Part shown: positions 10,276 through 21,989 of the stretch, one piece after another
Position numbering within the stretch: the stretch's first letter is position 1
Layout of the letters: each line of letters begins with the position of its first letter
Assembly: GCF_036323735.1 (NCBI RefSeq)
Contig: NC_086037.1
Coordinates: 61,480,002-61,544,001 of the forward strand
Length of the DNA stretch: 64,000 nt
Reading direction: 5' to 3'
DNA from: Rattus norvegicus
Lineage: Eukaryota; Chordata; Mammalia; Rodentia; Muridae
Notes under the pieces: generated by a model
Seen by the model: only the letters and a program-made list of their open reading frames with translations
What the model was told of the DNA's origin: nothing
Database searches by the model: none
Position numbers and translations under genes: made by a program

Positions 10276-13200
10276 GACTCCATGCCAACTTCTCAACAGA
10301 GACTCTAAAAGCTAGAAGGGCCTAGACAGATATCTTTCAATCCTTAAAAATCTACAGATGGCAACATAGACTCAAACCAGCAAAACTCTCAGTTACCATA
10401 GATGGGGAAAACAATATATTTGAAGACTCCAACTTAAAAATATCTAACCACAAATCTAGCCCTACAGAAAATACTAGAAAGAAAACTCCAACCCAAAGAT
10501 GATAACTGCATCCAAGTAAACACAGGAAATAAGCAATTTTATACCAACAAAAACAAGGGAAGCACACGCAAACACATATACACACTAACACCACCAACAT
10601 CAAAGTAGCAAGAATTAACAATCACTGGTCATTAATATCTCAACATCAGTGAATTTAGTTCACCAATAAAAAGATATAGGTTAACAGAATGGATGCAAAA
10701 ACAGAATCTATTATTCTGCTACACACAAGAAACACACTTCAGCAATAATGATAGATACTACCTCAGAGTAAAAAGGTTGAAAAAAGTTTTCCAATCAATT
10801 ATGGACTCGAGAAGCAAGCTGGAGTAGCCATTCTAATATCTAATAAAATAAACTTTCAACCAAAATTAACCCAAAGAGACAGGGAAGGACACTTCATACA
10901 TATCAAAGAAAAAATTTACCAAGATAATATCTCAATTATGAACATCTATGCCCCAAATACAAGGGCACCTACATTTGTAAAAAGAAAATTGCAAAAGCTT
11001 AAATTGTGCATTGAACCCCATAGATTAATAGTGGGAGACCTCAATACCCAACTCTCACCAACTTATAGGTCGTTCAGACAAAAACTAAAAAGAGAAATTA
11101 TGAAACTAACATTATAAATCAAATGGACCCAATAGACATCTACAGAATATTTCACCCAAACACAAGGTACCTCATGGTTCCTTCTCCAAAACTGACCATA
11201 TAGTAGTCACAAAGCAAGCCTCAACAGATACAAAAGAATTGAAATAGTGCCTTCTACCTTATCAGACCTAATGGATTAAAGCTGGACTTCAACAACAACA
11301 GAAACAAGAGAATGCCTACACACTCATGGAAACTGAACAACTCTTTACTCAATGATTTCTGTGTCTGGGAAGAAATAAAGAAATTGAAGACTTTCTAGAA
11401 TTCAATGACAATGAAGGCACAACATACCCAAATTTATGGGACACAATGAAAGCAATGCTAAGAACATCCGTAGCACTAAGTGCCTCCATAAAGAAATTAG
11501 AATGTTCGCATACCAGCAATTTAAAAATACACCTGAAAGCTCTAGAAAAAAAGAACCAAATACAACAAAGAGGAGTAGAAGGCAGGAAATAATCAAAATC
11601 AATTAAAATAAAAAATACAAAGAATAAAGGAAACTAAGAGCTGTTTCTTAAGAAAATCAACAAGATAGACAAATCATTAATCAAACTAACCAGAAAGACA
11701 GTATCCAAATAAACAACACCAGAAATGAAAAGGGATACATAACAAGAGACATAGAAGAAATTCAAAGAATCATTAGGTCTTATTTCAAAAGACTGTATTG
11801 CACAAAATTGGGAAATTTTAAAGAAATTGATGATTTTCTAGACAGACACCACTTACCAAAGTTAAATCAAAATCAGGTAAACTGTTTAGATAGCCTTATA
11901 ACTCCTAAGGAAATAGAAGCAGTCATTAAAATTCTTCCAACCAAAAAGAGCACAATGATGGTTTTAGTGCACAATTCTACAAGGCCTTTAAAGAAAAGCT
12001 AACACCAATACTCCACAAACTATTCCACAAAATAGAAACATAAGGAATACTGCCAAACTCATTCTAAGAAGCCCCAGTCACCCTGATACCTAAACCACAC
12101 AAAGACTCAACAAATAAAGAAAATTTCAAATTGATTTTGTCCCCATCTTGTCCCCGTCAGAACAATTGGTGCTGGTCTAACTGGATGTCAACATGTAGAA
12201 GAATGCAAATGGAACCATATCTATCACCCTGCACAAAACTCCAAAAATGCCTAACTGTATCAAAGACCCCAACAAAAGAACAAATGCACTAAATCTAATA
12301 GAATAGAAAGTTGGCAATAGCCTTGAGCTCACTGGTACAAGGGACAACTTCCTCAAGAACTTGTCTTAACTCAAGAAGTTAGACACCAACAACACAAATA
12401 GCCCAATTAAAAACTGGGGTACAGAGCTAAACAGAGAATTCTCAAGAGAGGAATCTCAAATGTCTGAGAAGAACTTGAAGAAATGTTCAAAGCCCTTAGT
12501 CATCAGAAATGCAAATCAAAATGACTCTGAGATTCCATCTTGTCCCCATCAGAATGTCTAAGATCAAAACCTCAAATGATATCACAAGCTGGCAAGGATG
12601 TTGAACAAGGGGAGCACTCTTCCATTGCTGGTTTGAGTGAAAACTTGTACAAATCCTACAAAAATTGTAGGAAATCAATTTGGAGGTTTCTCAGAAAACT
12701 AGTAATAGTTCTACCTCAAGACCTAGTTATACCACTCCTGGGTATATACCTAAAAGATGCCCCACAGAGACACTTGCTCAATATGTAATAGCCAGAAACT
12801 AGAAACAACCTAGATGCCCCTTCACTGAAGAATGGATAAAAAATGGGTCTCATCTACTCATTGAAATACTACTCAGCCATTAAAAACAAAAAATATCATG
12901 AATTTTCAGGCAAATGAATGAACTTGAGAACATCATCCTGAGTGAGGTAACCAGACCCAAAAGGACATGCATGGTATATACTCACTTATAAGTGAATATT
13001 AGCCACAAAAGACAGGATACCCATGCCACACTCCATAGACCCAAAGAAGTTAAACGAAAGGGAAGGGCCAAGTGAGGATGCTTGAATCTCACTTAGAATT
13101 GTGAATAAAATAATAGGAGGAGGAGGAGGCAGATAGAGGGAGGGAACTAAGTAGGAGAGGGGGTGGGGAGGGAATTAAGGGGGGAGTTCAGGATCAGGTG

Positions 13201-14124
13201 TGAGGAGAGACAGGAAAGATAGCTAGATGGCCATGAGGATGAATGGAAATCTTCAGTTGGCAGGGGTGGGGGATCATCTCGAGGCCAAGCCAGAGACCTG
13301 AGATAGGGGAGGCTCCCAAGAATCAACGGGAGTGACCTTAGCTGAGACTCAAAGCAGTGGGGATGTGGAAGCCGAAGAGGTTACCTCCTGTAGCCAGGCA
13401 GGAACCATTGGAGCAACAGAGACACCAGCACAGCCTCAAAACTTTTGACCCAACCTTTATCCTGTCTACAAGAAATACAGGGACAAAGATGGAGCAGAGA
13501 CTGAGGGAACGGCCAGGCAGTGATTCATCCGAGATCCATCCCACGAACAAGCACCGATCCCTGACATTGTTAACGATACTCTGTTATGCTTGCCGACAGG
13601 AATCTAGCATAGTTAACCTCTGAGAGGCTCCACCCAGAGGCTAACTCTGAGGGATGCAGAGAACCACAACCAAACATTGAATGGAGCTTAGGGACTCTTA
13701 TGGAAGAGTCAGGGAAAGATTGAGGGCCACAAAGGGGATAGGCGCTCCACAGGAAGACCGAAAGAGTCAACTAATCTAGAACCTTGGGGGTTCTCAGAAA
13801 CTGAACCACCAACCAGAGAGCATACATGGGCTAGGCATACGTGCCCCCCCCCCAACATATGAAGCAGATTTGCAGCTTAGTATTCACGTGGGGCCTGAAC
13901 AACTGGAGCAGGCATTATCCCCAAAGCTGTTGTCTGTCTGCAGAATACAGTATTCTAGCTGGGCTGCCTTGTCTGGCCTCAGTGGGAAGGATGTTCCTAA
14001 CCCTACAGAGATTTGATGTGCCAGGGTAAAGGGATACCCTGGGGGGAACCCCATCCTCTCAGAGGAGAAGGGAAAAGGGAATGGGAAGGGGTTATGGGAG
14101 GGGGAAGCTATCAGGATGTAAAGT

Positions 14125-14125
<1 letters not shown>
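10276..14125 (+). mobile_element. L1, forward 3' segment (ORF1 end, ORF2, 3' UTR), degraded
   Basis: Starts within the ORF1 C-terminal region (AACAGAGACTCTAAAAGCTA), then ORF2 from about 10640. Endonuclease-like text is present (10715-11270, including ACACACAAGAAACACAC and GGGAGACCTCAATACCC). RT sequence runs to about 12130, where it jumps to late ORF2 text at about 12165, so the central RT including the FADD region is missing. A long 3' UTR (13000-14125) with polypurine G-rich tracts ends at a (GA)n array. Many stops and frameshifts; no ORF longer than 90 codons. Confidence 0.88.

Positions 14126-14173
<48 letters not shown>
14126..14173. repeat. (GA)n microsatellite at the L1 3' end
   Basis: About 24 GA units in place of, or grown from, the L1 tail region. 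Confidence 0.97.
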
Positions 14174-14181
<8 letters not shown>

Positions 14182-14185
14182 TGCT

Positions 14186-14230
14186 ATAATTATGGTGTTT
14201 CTTCATAGCAACAGAACATTGACTAAGACA
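14186..14230 (+). mobile_element. 3' LTR, right part, of the MaLR-like element
   Basis: TTATGGTGTTTCTTCATAGC and the end GACTAAGACA match the last 45 bases of the 5' LTR. The following GTGTG (14231-14235) agrees with GTGTA before the 5' LTR at four of five bases. Confidence 0.75.
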
Positions 14231-14317
14231 GTGTGTGTGGAGGTTTGGAAATGAGGCACTATTTTTCATATATATTAAATACACACACACAATTTCAGAA
14301 TGAACAGTGTTTGGGTT

Positions 14318-14518
14318 TCTTAAAAGATTTTATTTTTATGTACCTGCGTGTTTTTCTTGTATGTATACCTGTGCTCAATGTATACCTGGTGGACACAGAG
14401 GTCACAAGGAGACATCAGAACCCTTGGACTGTGAGCTCCTGTGAGGCTTCTGAGAACTGCATTCCAGTAACTGCAAGAGCAAGTGTTCTTAATCACTGAG
14501 CCCTCTCCCCCAGCCCCT
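14318..14518 (-). mobile_element. B3-type SINE (antisense)
   Basis: AAAGATTTTATTTTTATGTA, GGACACAGAGGTCACAAGG, TGTGAGCTCCTGTGAGG and TTAATCACTGAGCCCTCTC are antisense B2/B3 landmarks ending in the tRNA-derived CCCCCAGCCCC. Confidence 0.8.
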
Positions 14519-14689
14519 CCAAATTAAAAAGAATTAAAAATGTTTTGTACAAAGTAATAAACAAATACTGGAATTCTTACTCTGTTGCTTACCCCTGCAT
14601 ATCTTTGGGCTTCTCAATTGACTGCTTTCTGCACTGGTTTTCTTTCCCCATTAAATAAAGGCCCCAAAAGAGGCTGAGTTGATGGTTCT

Positions 14690-14893
14690 CTGGGCTGGAA
14701 AGATGGGTCAGCAGCTAAGAGTCTGCATCACTGTTGCAGAGCACTCCAGTTTGATTTCCAACACTGACCTTAGATGGCTTAAAAGCACCCATAATCTCAG
14801 CTCCATGGGATGTGATGCTCTCTCTCTTCTGGCTACCAGGTTACCTGAATTCACATGTAAATACATTCACTCATGCTTAAAAATAAAAATCCG
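14690..14893 (+). mobile_element. B2 SINE
   Basis: GGGCTGGAAAGATGGGTCAGC (tRNA-derived half), TTTGATTTCCAACAC, CACCCATAATCTCAGCTCC and an AAAAATAAAAAT tail give the B2 layout. Confidence 0.82.
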
Positions 14894-15119
14894 CCTTTTA
14901 AAGAGACCAGGCACAAATTAACCTTCTCGCTGAAGAGCTAGCCTGAAATCAGTACATTCCAAGGAACCATCTCAGCAATATGTGTCCCAGTAGTGGTTCC
15001 TAACTTCATGCTCTTCCCACACTTTACTAGGGCTTTTGCCATGATGATGACATGATTAAGGATGTGAGGCATCAGGAGGAAAGAAAGGAGAGAGGAAACC
15101 ACAATCAGAGAGGGGGGAG

Positions 15120-15262
15120 GAGAATGAGAAGAAGGAGGAGGAGGAGGAGGAGGAGGAGGAAGAGGAGGAGGAGGAGGAGGAAGAGGAGGAGGAGGAGGAG
15201 GAGAGGAGAGAGGACAAGAGGGAGAAAGAGGAGGGGAGGAGGGAAAAAGGAAGCAAAGGAAA
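15120..15262. repeat. (GGA)n polypurine microsatellite
   Basis: Imperfect GGA/GAA repeats over about 140 bases; Arg- or Ser/Pro-rich ORFs across it are artefacts. Confidence 0.98.
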
Positions 15263-16081
15263 AAGGAAGAGATCATACCCTAATGATCTATTTCCTGTCT
15301 GATTATCACCTTTTTGTAAACATTGTTTGCTACCACCAAAATGACTCAGAGAGCAGTCAGTCTTGTGTCTTCCTGTGCAAATGAGAGCACAACCAAGTGT
15401 GTCTGCACAGGTGACACCTGGGACACGTTACATACCCCGAAGGTAGAGCTCATCGGGTCTCCTGCCGCTGATGTCATGTACTTGCCATGTGTCTAGGCAA
15501 AGCCTATGTCCCAAGCAGTAGTCCAGAATCAAGCATCAGGAGACCCTGCTCTTGTCCAGTGGTCCTTACCCTGTTAATGGCACATACAGGTGTGTTGCTC
15601 TGCATGTACAGACCCCCAGCCATTTATTTTACCACCACAAATCATTTCTAAGGCTCCTTAATCTGGGAGGTTATTAAGTTACACCTTCCCTACACAAGTC
15701 ACCATCTGCCTGGGGGATTTCCCTATGGTTTGGGTCTCCTGACACTCTTAAATTACATCAGTGTGGATGGATGTCAGTCCCTGAAGACACAATTTCAGAA
15801 ACTCCCTGACTCTCGGCTTTACCCCAGCCCTCCTTTCCCCATTCCGTAGCCACTTTTCTGGTGTTTTTAAGGAAAAGATACTAACGGTGGATCAGAAAAT
15901 TAAGACACAAAGGATAATCCCTATGAGTCAGACCTCCTTCTATGCATGTCTGCAGTTGGCTCAAATAAGTTTCATAATAGCATGTAGTAGATACAGTAGA
16001 GGGTCTGGTCCTAGCTGCATCCCCAGGAAGCTTATGCCCATGATGCAGATTGGTAAAGTCAACTGACACAATCAGATGCTG
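15263..16081. other. Intergenic, nothing recognised
   Basis: No supported coding, RNA or mobile-element feature. Confidence 0.4.
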
Positions 16082-16275
16082 TTGCTTTTCATTTTTAATT
16101 ATACACATGCCTAATTGTGTCTCTGTATAGGTATAGGCACATGAATTCTGGAGCCATTGGAGGCCATTGAGTAGACCTGGAGTTACAAGTGATGATAAGC
16201 CACCTGATGTTGGTGTTGGGAAATGAACCTGCAAGGGCAGGACCAGTTCTTACCTTCTAAGTCATCTCTCCCGCC
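16082..16275 (-). mobile_element. B3-type SINE (antisense)
   Basis: GACCTGGAGTTACAAGTGATG, CCTGATGTTGGTGTTGGG and TAAGTCATCTCTCCCGCC are diverged antisense B3 landmarks. Confidence 0.7.
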
Positions 16276-17188
16276 TCACTCATGACATCTGACAGAACCA
16301 AATTAGGGGATCTTAAAACAAGACTGTCTTACTCCCAAGAGATGCCTGTCTCGGTAAAACCTAAGACCCTAACCCTCTTGACTTTGCTCTATGTGGCTGC
16401 TTGTCTTGGCCAAATCTCCCCACAGCTGCTGCAAGTCAACAGCCTCTAGGGGCTAAAGCATCATTGATTTGTGTGTACAAAGGCTCTTCTGACAACCTGT
16501 CCCCCAAAGCCTCCCATCCCCCCAACCCCCTTGAGCATGATGGCAGTGGTCCATGCTAGTGCTTGGACTCAGACTTACCCTCTGGCCTCTTGAGCCCTTT
16601 GCTTCCCATGCACTTGTTTCCCAGATTCTGGTTCTTTGCTAACAGATCCACATTAGACTATCTGATCCTCACCTCTTGGCTCAGCTCCAGGTCCAGTTTA
16701 GGGGCCATACCTAGACCACCCTTTGCCCAATGCCACCCCCTCTGTGCCTCCAGGAAGGGTTTTGGCCAGTGGAGAAAAAACAGATCTGTTTGGAAGCTCA
16801 GCATCTGGAAGCTTCTGGGTAGGATGGTCTATGGAAACTTCCTGGGCAGCTACACCAGGGCACACACACACTCACTGATACAAAGCATCCCAGGAAACGA
16901 AGTGGGAGCCCTGCGTACAAACTGGAGACCCATAAAGGAGGAAAGACGGTTCCAGACACACAGATAAGGAGCTTGTTTCTGCAACAATGCTCAGTGGATA
17001 CAAGCAGAAACTTCTCTGTGAGCTCAGAAAAACTTCACTGATGCCCAGGCTTGGATATGGGCTTCTCAAACTCTGTTCAAGACCTACGTGTGGTTCACAA
17101 AACCACTTTGCTAAGTTCTAACCTATGTGCCCCATCCTGCTCAGGCATAAGTAATTAATTAGAAACACAGTACCAATTTCCAAAGATA
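16276..17188. other. Intergenic, nothing recognised
   Basis: The 134-codon plus-strand ORF at 16563 lacks family or regulatory support. Confidence 0.4.
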
Positions 17189-17518
17189 TATGCATGTGTG
17201 TGTGTGTGTGTGTGTGTACATGTTTTGTAACCACTGTTTTGTTTTAAATAATGTAATATATGCATATATGTAAGGCTCACTTAATCTCCAAAGAGTGACC
17301 ATGTGCCAACAAGTGTTTTAATCATTTTATATATAGATGAAATCTCATGTGTACATGCATGTATATTTGCATAAATTTACATAAATCTCAATACATAAGC
17401 CCTCACACACATATATGAAAGTGGCATTAAGTTATAACATAGTGACTATACTAGTAACTGTCATAAAACTACACTAATGACATATATAATTGTTACATGT
17501 AATACAGGTAAGATCTCA

Positions 17519-17555
<37 letters not shown>

Positions 17556-17760
17556 CTTCATTAAACCATTAAACAGTAACTAGATGTTAGCAACTGTTCT
17601 GAATATATTTGTAGTCATTATATATGGATCTCATATTTAAATGGCATTTAATGATTTAAAATTACTAACAGCTGTTTCATATATTATATGCAATTTAGTT
17701 TTCCATGTTTATGCCACATATATTAAATATATATCATAGATATGCATATCTGTGCATGTC
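17189..17760. other. AT-rich region with (TG)n and (AT)n
   Basis: Contains (TG)n at about 17196-17217 and a perfect (AT)n run at 17522-17554 in generally AT-rich text. No gene seen. Confidence 0.85.
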
Positions 17761-17788
17761 TGTGGATACATGCCTCTGTGCATATGCA

Positions 17789-17826
<38 letters not shown>
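17789..17826. repeat. (TCTG)n microsatellite
   Basis: Nine perfect units. Confidence 0.97.
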
Positions 17827-18390
17827 GAAACCAGCAGCATTGCGGCTCTTGGGCTAAGCAGGATCACATATCCAGTGCCTGTGTGGTTGGGCTCAGCTGA
17901 GCTCCTGGCAGTATCACTCAGATCTATGAATAACCCTCCCCCACCACAAGTCCTAGAGTGTTCCCTGTCTCAGTCTAACTATCCACTACTCAGGCCCCAG
18001 ACATCCCTGAACTTGACCCCTCTCTTTGTCTCCACAACTGACTTGCTTGTAAATCCTTGATTCAAAACTTCTTCAGGGGTGCAGAAAGGCCACCCTAATT
18101 CTCCTACTGCTGTCCTTCCTTCTGCCCTCTCTGCTTTTTGTAAAGGAGAAAATCTATGAAACCACAAGCTGGTCCAGACCAAGTCTTCCTGAGCCTTCCA
18201 GGGTTTCTGACTCACTTGAAGTGAAAGTCCAAATCCTCATTAATCTCCAAAGCCCTCTGAGGTGTCTCTTACAGGAGACCCACCCTCATGTAGAAATCAC
18301 TGCTTGAAAGAGTTGGAAGAATTCATTGGCTTGGGTACCCAATACCAATGGCAAGGGTGTTAAGTGGATCTCTTTATCGAGAACTACAGA
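17827..18390. other. Intergenic, nothing recognised
   Basis: Overlapping ORFs on both strands, none supported. Confidence 0.4.
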
Positions 18391-18398
18391 ACACACAC

Positions 18399-18434
<36 letters not shown>

Positions 18435-18435
18435 G
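18391..18435. repeat. (AC)n microsatellite
   Basis: AC units with two ATAC interruptions. Confidence 0.97.
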
Positions 18436-19024
18436 GCAAGGGAAGAAGGTGAGGGTTAGGGAGGGAGGAAGAAAGGGGAGAGGGAGAGACTGGGAAAGAA
18501 TAGTAGAACGTCTTTCTGCCTTTCCTGTTATCTTGTGAAGAGGATTATATAATTGGAAAAGTTTGGAGTGGACAGACTCCCGATAAGAGGCTGATGAGAA
18601 ATGGGGCGTTAACAACACAGTCCACCTGGAAATTCCAAAGGCTTCTAAAACTCCATAAAATTCCCTGAGAGAATACAACATAACCATCTCTAAGGTTCAA
18701 AGAATAAAATCCCCATTCACGCACATTGCCAGTTCAGTTTGTAAGATCTTTCCTGCTCTCTCTCCATTCAATTAGACAAATCACAGGCCAATCAGTGATG
18801 ATGGGAGAAGTTTTAATCTTGAACCAGTTGGGAGCAATACATCTAAAATGCTTGATAGTTGATTATCACTGATGGCAACTGAGTCTGTGTTTATGACTGT
18901 AGAACTACCATCCATGAGACAGGAAGGTGCTGGGCCCACCTGGATTTCATCAAGGATCAGAGGACTGCTCTCTCATTAAGCATAAATAAAGAACCCCCAA
19001 AAGGCAATAAAAATTGCTTTTACA
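18436..19024. other. Intergenic, nothing recognised
   Basis: No supported feature. Confidence 0.4.
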
Positions 19025-19228
19025 GGGGCAGGAGCTATAGCTTAGTTGGGAGACTGTTTGCTTTGCATGCAGGAAGCCCCAGATTCAATCCCCAGTTCTG
19101 CATAAAGGTATGAAGGTGCATGTCTGTAATCCAGCCCTTGGGAGGTAGAAAGACCAGGTCATCCTTGCCTACACAGCAAAATCTGAAGCCAGCCAGGAAT
19201 ACATAAGGCCTTATCTCAAAAGAAGAAA
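19025..19228 (+). mobile_element. B4-type SINE (ID/B1 composite)
   Basis: GAGCTATAGCTTAGTTGGG and CAGATTCAATCCCCAG give the tRNA-derived half; TGCATGTCTGTAATCCAGCC and CACAGCAAAATCTGAAGCC give the B1-like half; an A-rich end follows. Confidence 0.82.
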
Positions 19229-19857
19229 GGGCTTTTTATAGTCTAATATCTGTTTATATGCTGTACTGGCCATCTTCCAGTTGATATGTGTGTCTGGGGA
19301 GGGAGGTACAGCTGCATTACTCTCTCTTCCTCTGTTAGGGAAAGAAGCTCTTTCCATAAAATATCACATTGAAGTAACCCAAGAGACAGTCTGAGTCACC
19401 AAGTTTTCTTACAAAACTTCCACCAAGGTTTCACCATCTTCCAGCAGAAACACAGAAAGTAGAAAGCACGGAACTGTCCAGGTTTGATCTTGATCCTTTA
19501 CTGATCATGAATAGTATTATGGACTGAGAGAACTGAGGCGCTCAGACCAACACTGATCACCATGAAGAGGCAACACTAAACCAAAGGGAAGTGACTTTGG
19601 AGGCACCCTGATAGCCCCAGACTGGCTAACATGCTCACACTAAAAGGCAACATCATGGAGTCTGAATACTGACTCCAAGAATGTTTGTGATGGTGCAAGA
19701 ATGGCCCTTCTTTACACCAGGATGACCTTTCAGGACAGAGGATCTGAGTCATCTACTCAATTACCTGTGCAGTTCTCTACACAGAGTGGGTAGGACTCTG
19801 GCTGTAATGAAAGCTGAATGAAAAATTAATGGATTGCAGAAAGGTGGATAGTAGAAT
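19229..19857. other. Intergenic, nothing recognised
   Basis: No supported feature. Confidence 0.4.
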
Positions 19858-20135
19858 AGACAGGTAAGCAGATAGATGGAGAGACAGAAATGTGAGTGGA
19901 TGGATAGAAATATGTAAGTGAAAGTGGGTTAAACCAATGGATAAACAGATGAATTTGTAGACAGGCAGATGAATGGATGGGTGCTTGGATGAATGGACAG
20001 ACATGCAGATGGATGAACTGATGGATGGATGGATGGATGGATGGATAGATGAATGGACAGATGGACAAATGGAAGGGTGAATAGATAAATGGATAAAGAG
20101 CTAGGAGAGTGGGTGCATGGATAGATGGGCAACTA
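19858..20135. repeat. (GGAT)n microsatellite with long degenerate flanks
   Basis: A perfect core of about six GATG units near 20020-20045 lies in about 280 bases of GGATAGATG-like variants. Confidence 0.95.
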
Positions 20136-20699
20136 GATGGCCTTATATAAATCCCTTTCCAAGAATTCCATTATCACAAAACCCTCGAAGACTTCAGATA
20201 CTATGTCTTTTCTGTACCCTTCTCCCACATGTGAGGTCATGTTCTGGAGGGACCCTCTCCATTTGCCTCTTCCAAGAGTCATGCTGTAATAGACAAGCAA
20301 CAAGATTATGGATATGGAAAGACTTTATCTAGTGACAGACACCACTGTTGACCATGTAAGGCAGCAAGAGCTGTATAAGACTGAGTTCTGTGGATATTTA
20401 TCTGCTGAGGATGGGGACCATGGCAGTATAAAGCATGGCAGGCACGTTGAGGAAGAGATAAATGTGACGTCAGCTCCCTGGAAAAATATCCCCTCCATTC
20501 TAAGGTCCTCTGGTATCCAAATGTTGCCCCTTTATAGAAGTGACTACCTCTAAACTTTAAACCAGAAACTCCAAGCTGCTAAGAACCCTGGCACAACCTC
20601 CAAGGCCTCAGAAACTTCTTTACTTTGAAACCACAGAACCCATTTGTGAATTCTACAGATGGATCACCAAAGAGATAGGGGTGGGAGGGACACAAACAA
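20136..20699. other. Intergenic flank just past the predicted Cdyl2 3' end
   Basis: No gene supported. Contains the GU-rich element used by the predicted cleavage site. Confidence 0.4.
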
Positions 20700-20721
20700 A
20701 TGGAGACAAAGTTTCAATCTT

Positions 20722-20727
20722 TTTATT
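20722..20727 (-). terminator. Cdyl2: Distal poly(A) signal AATAAA with GU-rich downstream element
   Basis: On the minus strand AATAAA is followed about 20 bases later by a cleavage-compatible CTCCA and then TTTGTTTGTGTCC, a U/GU-rich downstream element. This arrangement predicts cleavage near 20700. No coding sequence or repeat intervenes between it and the Cdyl2 stop. Confidence 0.6.
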
Positions 20728-21841
20728 CAAAGCAGCTTCTCACAATGTATAAATACTGCATATTAGCACACATGAAAAATACAACTTCTAAGGCACCCAG
20801 AAATATGTTCATATACGTTACAGGACCATTCACAAAGAGCGGACGATTTGCTCCAGACAGTCAGCATTTGATAAATCAGAAGATTATTACCCTCAGTACT
20901 GCACCCAGTTTGGGAAAAATATTTACAGTGTGGAGAATGGACCAGCTATACCTGCATATGATGCTATGGAGGACTCATACTTACAAGGATCCAGAACTAA
21001 AGACCTTCCTGTGAAAATCTAGCAAAAAGAAAATGAGCAACCTAACCTGCAAAGGTATTCATGGATTTTGGTGTGTTTGCTACGTCCATGATCCAACCCA
21101 AACACTCCCAGGGTGAGCTGGATATGTTTTTGGTAGCTGGCTTTAGTATCAGAAGTTGGGTAATAAGCCTTACCAGTAGAATACCCCTTCTTTAACATTT
21201 AGTCTTCTGGATTAGTTAGAGGCCAATGGCATCATCGTGAGTGAGGTTGAAAATGGGGAAACCCCTGGTGGGGGCACCGGGAACATTCTTGTTCTACCAA
21301 GCAGGAAGTGGGATGGCTCGATGAGGAACTAAAGAGATGGACATCTGGCAGTCACAGGATGTACCACTGAAGACCTAACTCCTAACTGCAAAACAGATGG
21401 AGGCCCACATGCAAATGTAAGAGTTGACCATGGTTAGAGACCCGAAGGGGAATCTCTGACCTCCACTTTATAATGGGATAAATGAAAACTTGAGGCTATA
21501 CAGCGGAAACACCCACCTGAGATACTAAGTTCCCATCTCAGAAACTCTTCCTTCAGAGCCTTTTCAAGAGATATTCAACTTCTCTGCATGGCTAGTCAGG
21601 GAGCATTGGTTTGGTGGTAGGAGGAACCAAGGGTTCCTCTGTGCTGTGAAGCTCACACATCTGAACCCAGATGTGCCTGCAGCTTATGAAACTCAAGCTT
21701 GGTTGGAATAATGGAATCTTTGGTCCTTGGTTTTATGAAAGGCAATTATTTTTCATAATCTTGTTAATGTAGACATTAGAAAAATAACTTCAAGCTGGGA
21801 CTAATGGCACGATGGCAAGTTCAAGACTAGATGGAGAACTC

Positions 21842-21989
21842 ACAATCATCCTCTAAACTTCCTGGAGTCAACAATCACCCTCTGAACATCCCAAAGTCAA
21901 CAATCACCCCCCTGAACTTCCCAGAGTTAACAATCACCCTCTGAACATCCTGGAGTCAACAATCACCCTCTGAGCATCTCAGAGTTGAC
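21842..21989. repeat. 29-30 bp minisatellite, five units, in the predicted 3' UTR
   Basis: The phrase ACAATCA-CCCTCTGAACATC recurs at 21842, 21871, 21900, 21930 and 21959 with small substitutions, giving periods of 29, 29, 30 and 29 bases. Units are imperfect, so the array is not very recent. It is the only tandem array of note inside the predicted Cdyl2 3' UTR. Confidence 0.85.

Noticed and set aside
15052..15384. Arg-rich and Ser/Pro-rich ORFs
   Set aside because: Products of reading the (GGA)n tract in different frames.
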